The notes under the pieces were generated by a model. That model was given only the letters and a program-made list of their open reading frames with translations, searched no databases and was not told the origin of the DNA. From Halapricum hydrolyticum (GTDB lineage: Archaea > Halobacteriota > Halobacteria > Halobacteriales > Haloarculaceae): DNA of 64,000 nt. Where the stretch lies: positions 1-64,000 of the forward strand of contig NZ_JAOPKC010000014.1 of NCBI RefSeq assembly GCF_025517535.1. The letters run 5' to 3'. Positions within the stretch are counted from its first letter, which is position 1; each line of letters begins with the position of its first letter. Position numbers and translations under genes: made by a program. Below are positions 50,790 through 58,846 of the stretch, piece by piece.

Positions 50790-51935
50790 TCACTCCGGCA
50801 GGTGAAACTCGATCGCGGCCCCCTGTCCGAAGCCGACACATTCGGTCGCTAGCCCCAGCTCCGCGTCGCGCCTGTGCATCTCGTGGATCAGCGTCACGGG
50901 CAGACGTGCCCCGGACGCCCCGAGCGGATGGCCAATGGCGATCGCACCGCCGTTGACGTTGAATATCTCGTCGTCGAAACCCAGTTCGCGCTGGCAGTAC
51001 AGCGTCTGTGAGGCGAACGCCTCGTTCAACTCGACGAGGTCGTACTCGTCGAGATCACGCCCGGTCCGCTCGGCGAGCTGGCGCACGGCCGGCACGGGAC
51101 CGATCCCCATCTCGGTCGGGTCGACGCCGACGACCTCGTGAGCACCCACTTTCGCCAGGACCGGCAGATCGTGCTCGTCGGCGAACGACTTCGAGGTCAT
51201 CAGCACGCCGGCGGCACCGTCGCTGACCTGCGAGGCGTTGCCCGGCGTGACTGTCCCGTCGGATTTGAACACCGTCGGCAGGCCGGCGAGCGTCTCCAGG
51301 TTCGTGTCTCGACGGATTCCCTCGTCTTCCTCGACGGTGTCGCCGTCGGTCTCGATCGGGACGATCTCGTCGTCGAACCGCCCGGAGTCAGTTGCCTCGG
51401 CTGCGCGCTCGTGGCTCCGCAGGGCGTATTCGTCCTGGGCCTGTCTACTGACGTCGTATTTCTCGGCGACCGCCTCGGCGGTCATCCCCATCTGCAACTC
51501 GCCGATGTTGTACAGTTGCGCGAGTCGGGGGTGGACGTTGTGCGTGTTCTCGCCCATCTTCACCCGGGACATCGACTCCATGCCGCCGGCGACCACGCAG
51601 TCGCGCTGGCCGGCGGCGATGGCGTCCGCCCCGCGCATGATCGCCTCCGCAGAGGAGGCACACCACCGGTTGATCGTCGTCGCCGGTACCGACTCGCCGA
51701 GCTCCGAGAGCAGGGCGATTACCCGCGCGACGTTGTTGCCCTGCTCGTCGCGCTGCTGGGCGCAGCCCCACAGCAGGTCGTCCACGTCGTCTCCGTCAAG
51801 CCCCGTCGCCGCGAGCATCTCGTCGATCAACGGGACCGACAGGTCTTCGCTCCGGACGTCGGCATAGACGCCGTCTTCTTTCCCCTGTGGCGTTCGCACC
51901 GCCTGCACGATCACTGGCGTAGAATCTGTCATCAT
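50790..51935 (-). CDS. acetyl-CoA C-acyltransferase (thiolase)
   Basis: Thiolase of 381 residues acting in beta-oxidation or acetoacetyl-CoA formation. The nucleophilic Cys is in TTINRWCASSAEAIMRGADA (near 90), GGMESMSRVKMGENTH near 115, NVNGGAIAIGHPLGASGARL (catalytic His, near 325-344) and the second Cys in LATECVGFGQGAAIEFHLPE at the end. Degradative and biosynthetic types cannot be told apart from sequence. Two adjacent ATGs open it (51935, 51932). No other fatty-acid genes adjoin. Confidence 0.93.
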   Translation of the reverse strand: MMTDSTPVIVQAVRTPQGKEDGVYADVRSEDLSVPLIDEMLAATGLDGDDVDDLLWGCAQQRDEQGNNVARVIALLSELGESVPATTINRWCASSAEAIMRGADAIAAGQRDCVVAGGMESMSRVKMGENTHNVHPRLAQLYNIGELQMGMTAEAVAEKYDVSRQAQDEYALRSHERAAEATDSGRFDDEIVPIETDGDTVEEDEGIRRDTNLETLAGLPTVFKSDGTVTPGNASQVSDGAAGVLMTSKSFADEHDLPVLAKVGAHEVVGVDPTEMGIGPVPAVRQLAERTGRDLDEYDLVELNEAFASQTLYCQRELGFDDEIFNVNGGAIAIGHPLGASGARLPVTLIHEMHRRDAELGLATECVGFGQGAAIEFHLPE

Positions 51936-52206
51936 CTATTGCTGGAGTACCGGCCTGTTAACGATTGTCCAACCGGAAACGGATTGTCTGTGGTGGCCGG
52001 GGCGACGCCCCTAACAATATCCGTGCTGATCGTCTCTGACTGCTTCGACAATTGAATTCGGCCGAAGGCGAAGGTAGGGCACAGAGCGACCATTTGGGAC
52101 CCGAAATCGCAGCTTCGTTCGAAGAATCTGAAACGGCCGAGATCGCAAACCCGATGCACTGCTAAACGATTTTAGGAACGCCCTCTAAACCGCAGGCGTT
52201 CGTACG
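51936..52206. other. spacer downstream of tRNA-Arg and upstream of thiolase
   Basis: About 270 bases with no credible gene. It includes a possible thiolase promoter near the right side of its start (AATATCC around 52016) and otherwise nothing recognisable before the palindrome at 52207. Confidence 0.35.
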
Positions 52207-52290
52207 AGCACGGCGGGATTCGAACCACGCGAACACGATCGCTCGCTCCGCTCGCGCTGCGTGTTCTCTGCTTCGAATCCCCTGCGTGCT
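52207..52290. repeat. long nested palindrome carrying a tRNA T-arm mimic
   Basis: Three stacked inverted repeats share one centre: AGCACG/CGTGCT (52207-52212 and 52285-52290), GGGATTCGAA/TTCGAATCCC (52215-52224 and 52272-52281) and GAACACG/CGTGTTC (52231-52237 and 52260-52266). On the minus strand the left arm reads GTGGTTCGAATCCCGCCGTG, close to the T-arm and acceptor of the neighbouring tRNA-Arg (GTGGGTTCGAATCCCACCGT). It looks like a tRNA-derived repeat or an old integration remnant. Confidence 0.65.
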
Positions 52291-52304
52291 GCGGTTCAGC
52301 ACGC
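52284..52304. repeat. hairpin next to the tRNA-like palindrome
   Basis: GCGTGCTG-CGGTT-CAGCACGC is a perfect 8-base stem with a 5-base loop. It overlaps the right arm of the larger palindrome and lies 24 bases after the 3' end of the minus-strand tRNA, so it could also be a tRNA terminator. Confidence 0.5.
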
Positions 52305-52327
52305 TTTACTCCCGTTCAGCGGCTTCA

Positions 52328-52402
52328 CGGGCACGGTGGGATTCGAACCCACGACCGTCGGATTAGAAGTCCGACGCTCTATCCGGACTGAGCTACGTGC
52401 CC
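52328..52402 (-). tRNA. tRNA-Arg (anticodon TCT)
   Basis: A 75-base cloverleaf on the minus strand. Acceptor GGGCACG/CGTGCCC with discriminator G; D-arm GCTC/GAGC; anticodon stem TCGGA/TCCGA around the loop CTTCTAA (anticodon TCT, reading AGA and AGG); T-arm GTGGG-TTCGAAT-CCCAC. No intron and no encoded CCA. All stems pair perfectly. Confidence 0.96.
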
Positions 52403-52477
52403 TCAGTCATCGATTGCACGCTCGTTTTAAAAACAGTAGTGATTGCCGATAGAGCCACGTGCCGGCCACCACGTCTC

Positions 52478-53578
52478 TCACGCGGGATCGGTTCGCTTGC
52501 CGAACCGCGATTCGGCGATCGCGAACGCGAGCGTGCTCGACAGGCCGAGCAGCGTGCCGGCGGTGAGCATGAGCGCCAGATACGACAGGTCGGCGTACTC
52601 GTACTCCAGGAAGTACACCGCGACGGCGTGCAGGATCGCCGCGATCGAGACGATATAAAAGGGCGCGTTGAGATGGCGCCACTCGAAGGTCCCCGCGAGG
52701 TACTCGTCGGTGACGCGTCCGAGACTGCTGGTCACGCCGGCGGCAGCGAACCACCGGATCGCGCCCGCGATGACCGCGGCGATGACTTCGATGACGCCGA
52801 GCGGGTCGCTGTCGGCCTGAGCGGTCTGCAGCGTCTGATACCCGCTGGCGCTCCCGATCAACAGGAGGACGCCTGCGACGAGATAGGTCACCAGCGTTAC
52901 ACGACCGGCGTACAACCCCGAGAGAAGCCGGTCGACCGCCCCGTCGAGGCGCTCCCCGAGTCCGAACCCGCGAGAGAGCAGATACAGCCCGAGCAGTCCG
53001 GAGACGAGCCCGAACACGTCGCCCTGCTTCCCGAGCAGATCAGCCACCACGGCGAGCGGATAGATCAACAGCACGATCCCCAGCGGCACCAGGATCGTCC
53101 CGCGAGTCTCGGGATCGTCCAGCACCTGCTTGATAGTGTAGTACATCGACTCCAGATCCTGGGCCTGCCTGACGACGACCCGACGGACGCCGTCGATCTT
53201 GACCCGCGATCGGATCACTGGCACGACGCTCTCGTCCTGTGCGCCGTCGGTGACCAGCAGCGCGCGAACGTCCTCGCCCGTGGTGAGTCGAGCCAGCACC
53301 TCGTCGAGTTCCTCACCGACCGCACGATTGGCCGCGACGTCGCTTCCCTCGAGTCCCGTGACCGCCGCGATCTCGACGCTCTCGCCCCCCTCGTCGACGA
53401 GGTCGTCGTAGATGTGCAACCCCTCGAAGAGGACGTTGAGATCGCTGTCCTCGGGGTCGGCGGTGGCGAACTCGACCGCGGCGTCCTCGACGGCGTCGCG
53501 GCCGACGACCGGCGTCTCGATGCCGGTTTTGCGGCCAATGTCGTCGTCGAGGTCGATGCACAACACCAGCAGCATCAC
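52478..53578 (-). CDS. DUF373 family membrane protein
   Basis: Archaeal DUF373 protein of 366 residues. The N-terminal soluble domain (about 1-140) begins LLVLCIDLDDDIGRKTGIET and includes EGLHIYDDLVDEGGESVEIA and VRALLVTDGAQDESVVPVIR. Six or so membrane helices follow from about 160 to 355. Function unknown, though the acidic Asp cluster at the start suggests metal or nucleotide binding. It follows trpB on the same strand by 51 bases. Confidence 0.85.
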   Translation of the reverse strand: MMLLVLCIDLDDDIGRKTGIETPVVGRDAVEDAAVEFATADPEDSDLNVLFEGLHIYDDLVDEGGESVEIAAVTGLEGSDVAANRAVGEELDEVLARLTTGEDVRALLVTDGAQDESVVPVIRSRVKIDGVRRVVVRQAQDLESMYYTIKQVLDDPETRGTILVPLGIVLLIYPLAVVADLLGKQGDVFGLVSGLLGLYLLSRGFGLGERLDGAVDRLLSGLYAGRVTLVTYLVAGVLLLIGSASGYQTLQTAQADSDPLGVIEVIAAVIAGAIRWFAAAGVTSSLGRVTDEYLAGTFEWRHLNAPFYIVSIAAILHAVAVYFLEYEYADLSYLALMLTAGTLLGLSSTLAFAIAESRFGKRTDPA

Positions 53579-53629
53579 GCGTTGGTAGGCGATCCCACCA
53601 TATGGGCTTTCGGCATCCGCGCTCGCGTA

Positions 53630-54790
53630 TTAGCCGAGATCGAAGTGCTCGGCGGCAGTCTCCATGTCCTTGTCGCCCCGGCCGCTGAGATTGACGACGA
53701 TCGTCTCGTGATCGGTCTCTTCGAGAACCCGCTTGGCCATCGCGAGGCCGTGGCTCGTCTCCAGCGCGGGGATGATGCCCTCCTCCTCGCTGAGCGTCCG
53801 GAACGCGTCGAGTGCCTCGTCGTCGGTGATCGCCCGATACTGGGCGCGACCGGTCTCGCGGAACATCGCGTGTTCGGGGCCGACGCCAGGGTAGTCGAGG
53901 CCGGCCGACACGGAGTGTACTTCGGTGTCGTCGTCGATGACCCGCGTCTTCATGCCGTGAATCACGTCGTCGCTGCCGTCGTCGAGCGGCGCGGCGTGCC
54001 GCTGTGAGTCCGCGCCTTCGCCACCGCCCTCGCCGCCGTAGAAGGCGACGTCGTCGTCACGGAACGCGTGGAAGAGCCCGATCGCGTTCGAGCCACCGCC
54101 GACGCAGGCGACCGCGGCGTCGGGGAGGTGTCCGATCTGTTCGAGGCTCTGCTCGCGTGCCTCTTTGCCGATGACGGACTGGAACTCCCGGACCATCCGC
54201 GGGAACGGATCCGGGCCGACGACACTGCCGACTAGGTAGTGCGTCGCCTCGATGTTCTGTGCGAAGTCCTCCAGCGCCGTGTCGACCGCGTCGGCGAGCC
54301 CTTCGCCACCCCGGGTGACTTCTGTCACGGTCGCACCCATCAGTCGCATGCGGAAGACGTTCATCCGCTGGCGCTCGATGTCCTTGCGGCCCATGTAGAT
54401 CTCGGTGTCCATGTCGAACAGGGCACCGGCCATCGCCGTCGCGGTACCGTGCTGACCGGCTCCGGTCTCGGCGATCAGCCGCTCCTTGCCGGCCTCCCTC
54501 GCGAGCAGCGCCTGCCCGACCGCGTTGTTGATCTTGTGTGCGCCGCCGTGCAGCAGGTCCTCGCGCTTCAGGTAGATCTCGCCACCCCACCGCTCCGAGA
54601 GGTTCTCGGCGTGATACAGCGGCGTCGGTCGTCCGGCGTACTGCCGGAGAATCGATCGGAACTCCTCCAGGAACGCTTCGTCTCGAACGATCCCGTCGAA
54701 CGCCTCCGCAAGGTGTTCCAGCGGTTCTTCCAGCATCTCGGGGACGTGTCGGCCCCCGTAACCCTCGAAATCACCAGTGTCCTCTGACAT
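53630..54790 (-). CDS. trpB: tryptophan synthase beta subunit
   Basis: PLP enzyme of 386 residues that joins indole and serine. PLP lysine in GGAHKINNAVGQALLAREAG (about 85); ETGAGQHGTATAMAGALF (active-site Glu near 107); phosphate-binding loop CVGGGSNAIGLFHAF near 230; end HETIVVNLSGRGDKDMETAA. It is the TrpB1 type. No trpA or trpC lies beside it, unlike the trpCBA order I expect in haloarchaea, so its alpha partner is encoded elsewhere. ATG 54790 (MSEDTGDFEGYGGRHVPEML) chosen; an upstream ATG adds four residues. Confidence 0.95.
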   Translation of the reverse strand: MSEDTGDFEGYGGRHVPEMLEEPLEHLAEAFDGIVRDEAFLEEFRSILRQYAGRPTPLYHAENLSERWGGEIYLKREDLLHGGAHKINNAVGQALLAREAGKERLIAETGAGQHGTATAMAGALFDMDTEIYMGRKDIERQRMNVFRMRLMGATVTEVTRGGEGLADAVDTALEDFAQNIEATHYLVGSVVGPDPFPRMVREFQSVIGKEAREQSLEQIGHLPDAAVACVGGGSNAIGLFHAFRDDDVAFYGGEGGGEGADSQRHAAPLDDGSDDVIHGMKTRVIDDDTEVHSVSAGLDYPGVGPEHAMFRETGRAQYRAITDDEALDAFRTLSEEEGIIPALETSHGLAMAKRVLEETDHETIVVNLSGRGDKDMETAAEHFDLG

Positions 54791-54874
54791 CGCCTGAAAC
54801 ATCGGGACTGGCGCTCATAACTGTGGCGTCCCGAAGGACGAGTCCTTTTGTCGCTGCGAGCCCCAGCGACGGAT

Positions 54875-55414
54875 GTGGACACGATCGAAGTCAGTACCGT
54901 CGTCTATCGGCCGAAATCCGACGTGTACGAGTTTCTCGTCGATTTCCCGCGCTACGCCGTTCTCTCGGAACACCTCCGGGACGTCCGCCAGGACGGCGAC
55001 GGGTCGGCCGGGACGAGCTATCGACTGCACTTTGCCTGGTGGAAACTCTCCTATACGGCACACTCGATGGTGACCGATCTCGACCCACCGGAGCGGATCG
55101 ACTGGGAACTCACGAAAGATCTCGACGCTCGCGGGTCCTGGGTGCTGGAATCGGGACGTCCGCCCGAAGACCGGGACGACGCGACGCGGATCCGGTTCGT
55201 CGTCCACTACGATCCACATTCGGCCGGGAAGGGGACGATCGATCTCCCCCGATTCGTCTCACTGGGCTGGGTGATCGAGAAGGTCAAACCGCTCGTCCGC
55301 AGGGAGGCCGAGCGGATCGTCGAACGGCTCGTGGCCGAACTGGAGGGTGAATCACGGGCAGTCGAGCTCGACATCCACACGACGCCGGACGGCTCGGCTC
55401 CGGGTTCGCCGTAG
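54875..55414 (+). CDS. SRPBCC/COQ10-like START-domain protein
   Basis: Helix-grip protein of 179 residues starting at GTG 54875 (MDTIEVSTVVYRPKSDVYEF). The pattern VYEFLVDFPRYAVLSEHLRD matches COQ10/polyketide-cyclase-like START domains that bind hydrophobic ligands. The end is a long helix, KVKPLVRREAERIVERLVAE. In haloarchaea a role with menaquinone or lipids is conceivable but not shown. Divergent from trpB, convergent with the halocyanin gene. Confidence 0.75.
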   Translation: MDTIEVSTVVYRPKSDVYEFLVDFPRYAVLSEHLRDVRQDGDGSAGTSYRLHFAWWKLSYTAHSMVTDLDPPERIDWELTKDLDARGSWVLESGRPPEDRDDATRIRFVVHYDPHSAGKGTIDLPRFVSLGWVIEKVKPLVRREAERIVERLVAELEGESRAVELDIHTTPDGSAPGSP

Positions 55415-55428
55415 TCGCTGCCAGAAGA

Positions 55429-56046
55429 TCAGGCTTCAGGTTCGCCGTAGTCGCCGCCATATTTCATGAAGAAGTACGCCAGGCCGAGCGTCGAGACCAT
55501 CGCGACGCCCGAGGCGACGCCGAGCGCCTTCGCGTCACCCGGCACGGTCGGGCCGGCCTCGCCACCGACCTCGACGGTGGGGACGTCGTCGCCGACGGCA
55601 AGTGCCCCGAGCATGCCGAGATCACGATGTGGATTGCAGTAGTAAGTGACGATCCCCGACTCCTCGAAGGTCCGTTCGTAGGTATAGCCTTCCTGGTCGA
55701 TCGTATCCCCGGACGTGAAGTCGGTGTTCTCGCCGACGACGTTGTGCGCGCCGCCCTCGCCGGTCCACTCCCAGACGATGGTCGTCCCGGGATCGACCCA
55801 GACAGCAGGGGGATCGAACGCGTAGCCGCTGCTGCCGGCACCGACCGCGATCGTCACCTCCTCCTGCCCCCGCAGATCGACCGTCGACCCGTCGAAAACG
55901 TTCGCGCCACTGAGATAGCCGCTGTAATCCGGCTGCTCGGCCGCCTGGGCTGTCGCCGACCCGCTGGCCGCGATCGCACCCGCCCCGGCCGCACCGCCAG
56001 CCGTCGCTCTGAGAAAGTCACGTCGAGACGTCTCTGGTTCAGCCAT
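55429..56046 (-). CDS. halocyanin (type 1 copper protein) with Tat signal and membrane anchor
   Basis: Blue-copper electron carrier of 205 residues on the outer face of the membrane. A Tat signal SRRDFLRATAGGAAGAGAIA lies at 7-26. The cupredoxin domain (about 60-160) has His in EGGAHNVVGENTDF and the Cys-His-Met cluster TYYCNPHRDLGMLGALAVGD. A C-terminal helix (ALGVASGVAMVSTLGLAYFF) anchors it. It may pass electrons between a quinol-oxidising complex and a terminal oxidase or nitrite reductase, but none is in the window. Confidence 0.92.
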   Translation of the reverse strand: MAEPETSRRDFLRATAGGAAGAGAIAASGSATAQAAEQPDYSGYLSGANVFDGSTVDLRGQEEVTIAVGAGSSGYAFDPPAVWVDPGTTIVWEWTGEGGAHNVVGENTDFTSGDTIDQEGYTYERTFEESGIVTYYCNPHRDLGMLGALAVGDDVPTVEVGGEAGPTVPGDAKALGVASGVAMVSTLGLAYFFMKYGGDYGEPEA

Positions 56047-56201
56047 AGCCGTCGCTTTCAGGTGGCGACTACTGAAGATAGCGAAACCAGCGGTTATTGC
56101 TTATAGTGATTATCGTAGAATTCTATCGATTTCGCTGGGGAAACTGGATCCCAGAATCCGGTCGGAGATGAGCCGCCTCCGACCGGCTACGATAATCGCT
56201 A

Positions 56202-57266
56202 TCACTGTTCGCGCTCGATGACGAACCGCGTGAACGTCGACAGTCGCTCGGCGATCCCCGGATCGAGTTCCGCCTCGGGGAGGCTCTCTCTGGCCCGTTG
56301 GGCCAGTTCTTCCGCACGCTCGCGAGCGTATTCGATGCTCCCGGCCGACTGGTAGATCTCGATAGCTTCCATGATCTCTCCGTCGGTGTTCTCCTCGGCC
56401 CAGAGGATCTCTTCGAGGCGGGCCACGTCTTCCGGCGGCGCGTGTTCGGCAGCGTGAATCGCCATCAGGGTCTTTTTCCCCTCGCGGATGTCGTTGCCGA
56501 ACTCCTTGCCGAACTCGCCGGCCTGGTCGAGCGTGTGTTCGACGTCAAGGATGTCGTCGCCGATCTGGAACGCGATACTCATCTGCTCGGCGTATTCGGC
56601 GACGCGTCGTTCGGTCTCCGCGGACTGGCCGGTAATGATGGCGGGCAGTCGGGCGACGATCCGGCCGATACAGCCCGTCTTGCACGCGCTCATTTCGCAG
56701 TATTCCGACTCGCTGGCCCGGATCCCCTTCTCGTTGTGCCACCAGATGTCCATCCCCTGGCCGAGGTGCGTCCGGTTCAGCTCGTACATCAACATCTCGT
56801 ATATCTCCAGGCGAGTCTCTGCATCGATATCCCCGGAGTTCCGGGTGATGATCTTCAGCGGCAGGAAATACATCGCATTACCTGCGTTCAACGCGACGTC
56901 GACACCGTATTCCAGATGCAGGGCGGGTTCGCCGCGGCGTTTGCTCGCCCCGTCCTCGACGTCGTCGACGATGATCGTCCCGTTGTGCAGGATCTCGGGG
57001 ATGATCGCGTAGCGCAGATAGTCCATCGGATCCGCACCGAACCCATCGAACAGTTGCACCGCCAGGACGGCCCGCCACCGCTTTCCGCCGCGATCCAGGA
57101 GATCCCAGATCGGATCCGAAAGCGCCTGCTGGATCGCGTCCGGATCGTAGGCGTACGTCGGCGCGCCGAAAAAGTCCGTCAGATACTGCTCGTCGATGTC
57201 CCGTGGGAGTACCTCGGCGATCGCCTCGTCGATGACTGGCTGCCAGTCAGCAAGTACGTCCCGCAT
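56202..57266 (-). CDS. polyprenyl diphosphate synthase (GGPP/GFPP type)
   Basis: Trans-isoprenyl diphosphate synthase of 354 residues supplying chains for archaeal ether lipids. The first Asp-rich motif is GTIIVDDVEDGASKRRGEPA (D-D-x-x-D, about 97-101) and the second IAFQIGDDILDVEHTLDQ (about 237-242). GGKRWRAVLAVQLF near 60 binds the diphosphate. Chain length (C20 or C25) cannot be fixed. Single gene with about 150 bases of AT-rich upstream spacer to the halocyanin. Confidence 0.92.
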   Translation of the reverse strand: MRDVLADWQPVIDEAIAEVLPRDIDEQYLTDFFGAPTYAYDPDAIQQALSDPIWDLLDRGGKRWRAVLAVQLFDGFGADPMDYLRYAIIPEILHNGTIIVDDVEDGASKRRGEPALHLEYGVDVALNAGNAMYFLPLKIITRNSGDIDAETRLEIYEMLMYELNRTHLGQGMDIWWHNEKGIRASESEYCEMSACKTGCIGRIVARLPAIITGQSAETERRVAEYAEQMSIAFQIGDDILDVEHTLDQAGEFGKEFGNDIREGKKTLMAIHAAEHAPPEDVARLEEILWAEENTDGEIMEAIEIYQSAGSIEYARERAEELAQRARESLPEAELDPGIAERLSTFTRFVIEREQ

Positions 57267-57327
57267 ACCACGTTCCTCGCCCCGGTACCACTAAAAATCT
57301 GACCCCTCGTCCGAAGTGATGCGTCGC

Positions 57328-58647
57328 TCACGTCGGTTCGGGTGAGGCTTCGAGTTGACCGGCCTTCGCGCGCGTCTGCTCGACGATTTCGGGGCGACCC
57401 TCGAACTCGATCACGATCTGTTCGCCGTATTCGACGCCCTCGACGTGCGCGTGGTCGTGAATCCAGGATACCAGGCTCATCGCGTCATCGGTCATCGGGA
57501 GCACGAGGCGCTCGCGCTGTAACGCCGGCAGCGCGTCGTCGATCCGTTCCCGGAGCGTCTCGATGTTCTGGCCCTCTTTGGCGCTGACAGCCACTGGATT
57601 CGGCGCGAGTGCCGACAGCGCCTCGCGCTTTCGTTGCAACTCGGCTTCGTCGACGGCGTCGATCTTGTTCAACACGGTGAGGATCGGCGCCTCGTTGCGC
57701 TCGTAGAGGGTGTCGTGGCTTGTGACCAGTTTCTCGCGAATCTCCTCGACGGGCTCGCTCACGTCGATGACGAGCAACACGAGGTCGGCCCGGTAGACCG
57801 AATCCAGCGTCGACTTGAACGACTCGACCAGCCAGTGGGGGAGATCCGAGATGAACCCGACGGTGTCGGTCACCAGCACGTCCCGTCGGTCGAGCTCGGC
57901 CTTGCGAGTCGTCGTGCCGAGCGTCGTGAACAGGCGATCCTCGCTTTCGGCGGTCGTGTCCAGATCCGGATGGAGGTCCTCGTTGTCCTCGACGCCCAGA
58001 TCGTCAGCGAGCCGGCGCAACAGCGTCGACTTGCCGGCGTTAGTGTAGCCGGCCAGCGCCACCAGATCGAACCCCGACTCGCGGCGCTGCTCGCGACGGT
58101 GCTGTTCGGTCTCCTCGATCGTCTCCAGTTCCTCGCGGATGTTGGCGATCTGGTTTTTGATGTCCTGCTCGCGGCTCTCGTCGTACTCGCCGAGCCCCAT
58201 GAACCCGGGCCGCTCGTCGCGCTTGGCGAGGCTGGCCTTGGCCTCCGCACGCGGGAGTTCGTAGCGCAACTCGGCGAGTTCGACCTGCAGTTGCGCCTTG
58301 CGAGTCTGTGCCCGCTGGCCGAAGATCTCCAGGATGAGCCGGAACCGATCCAGGATCCGGACGCCCTCGGGAAGTTCGTTGCCGAGATTGTAGGTCTGGT
58401 AGGGCCCGAGCTGGTTGTCGAAGATCACGACCGAGGCCCCGGTCCGCGCGACGACCTCCGCCAGCCGCTCGGCTTTGCCTTTCCCGATGTGGAAGGCAGG
58501 GTCTTCCGTTCGGGTCTGCGTCAGTTCGTCCACGACCTCGTAGCCCGCCGCACGGGCCAGATCTCGGATTTCAGCGGTGTCGGCACTCCCCGAATCGACC
58601 CGCTTTGCGATGACCGCGGTTTCGGCGTTGGTGCGTGTCTCCGTCAC
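57328..58647 (-). CDS. hflX: HflX-family GTPase
   Basis: Ribosome-associated GTPase of 439 residues. The N-terminal HflX domain (about 1-185) has GKGKAERLAEVVARTGASVV, FDNQLGPYQTYNLGNEL and RDERPGFMGLGEYDESREQD. The G domain has G1 LAGYTNAGKSTLL near 196, G3 VTDTVGFISDLPHWLVESF near 248, G4 LNKIDAVDEAEL, G5 VAVSAKEGQNIETL. I chose GTG 58647 because the TATA box overlaps the only upstream ATG. In bacteria HflX splits stalled ribosomes; the archaeal role is probably similar. Confidence 0.93.
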   Translation of the reverse strand: MTETRTNAETAVIAKRVDSGSADTAEIRDLARAAGYEVVDELTQTRTEDPAFHIGKGKAERLAEVVARTGASVVIFDNQLGPYQTYNLGNELPEGVRILDRFRLILEIFGQRAQTRKAQLQVELAELRYELPRAEAKASLAKRDERPGFMGLGEYDESREQDIKNQIANIREELETIEETEQHRREQRRESGFDLVALAGYTNAGKSTLLRRLADDLGVEDNEDLHPDLDTTAESEDRLFTTLGTTTRKAELDRRDVLVTDTVGFISDLPHWLVESFKSTLDSVYRADLVLLVIDVSEPVEEIREKLVTSHDTLYERNEAPILTVLNKIDAVDEAELQRKREALSALAPNPVAVSAKEGQNIETLRERIDDALPALQRERLVLPMTDDAMSLVSWIHDHAHVEGVEYGEQIVIEFEGRPEIVEQTRAKAGQLEASPEPT

Positions 58648-58672
58648 TCGTCTGCGGGTAGGAGACGCGGCC

Positions 58673-58680
58673 ATATAACT
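58673..58680 (-). promoter_or_regulatory. TATA-like box of hflX
   Basis: On the minus strand AGTTATAT is centred about 30 bases before the GTG at 58647. It overlaps the ATG at 58674, ruling that out as the start of a leaderless message. Confidence 0.5.
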
Positions 58681-58753
58681 TTGTTTCGACCAGCGTCTAC
58701 CGGGCGATGAACACAGGATCTGCAAGAAGAATTCGGCGTCTGCAAAGGGGAAT

Positions 58754-58803
58754 GCGGGAGTGGTACTCCCGCGCGTGTGACACTACGGAGCCGTTTCGGC
58801 TCC
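58754..58803. repeat. twin perfect hairpins between purM and hflX
   Basis: GCGGGAGT-GGT-ACTCCCGC (58754-58772) and GGAGCCG-TTT-CGGCTCC (58787-58803) lie 14 bases apart, downstream of purM on its strand and upstream of the hflX promoter. They may be the purM terminator or part of a small structured RNA. Confidence 0.5.
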
Positions 58804-58846
58804 ACGGACGCCTACGAGATCCAGCCGCATAAGCCTCTAGCGTCGT

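Noticed and set aside
52261..52452. Small ORF over tRNA-Arg containing GFEPTT-like residues
   Set aside because: This peptide pattern is the well-known false translation of tRNA genes and their flanks.
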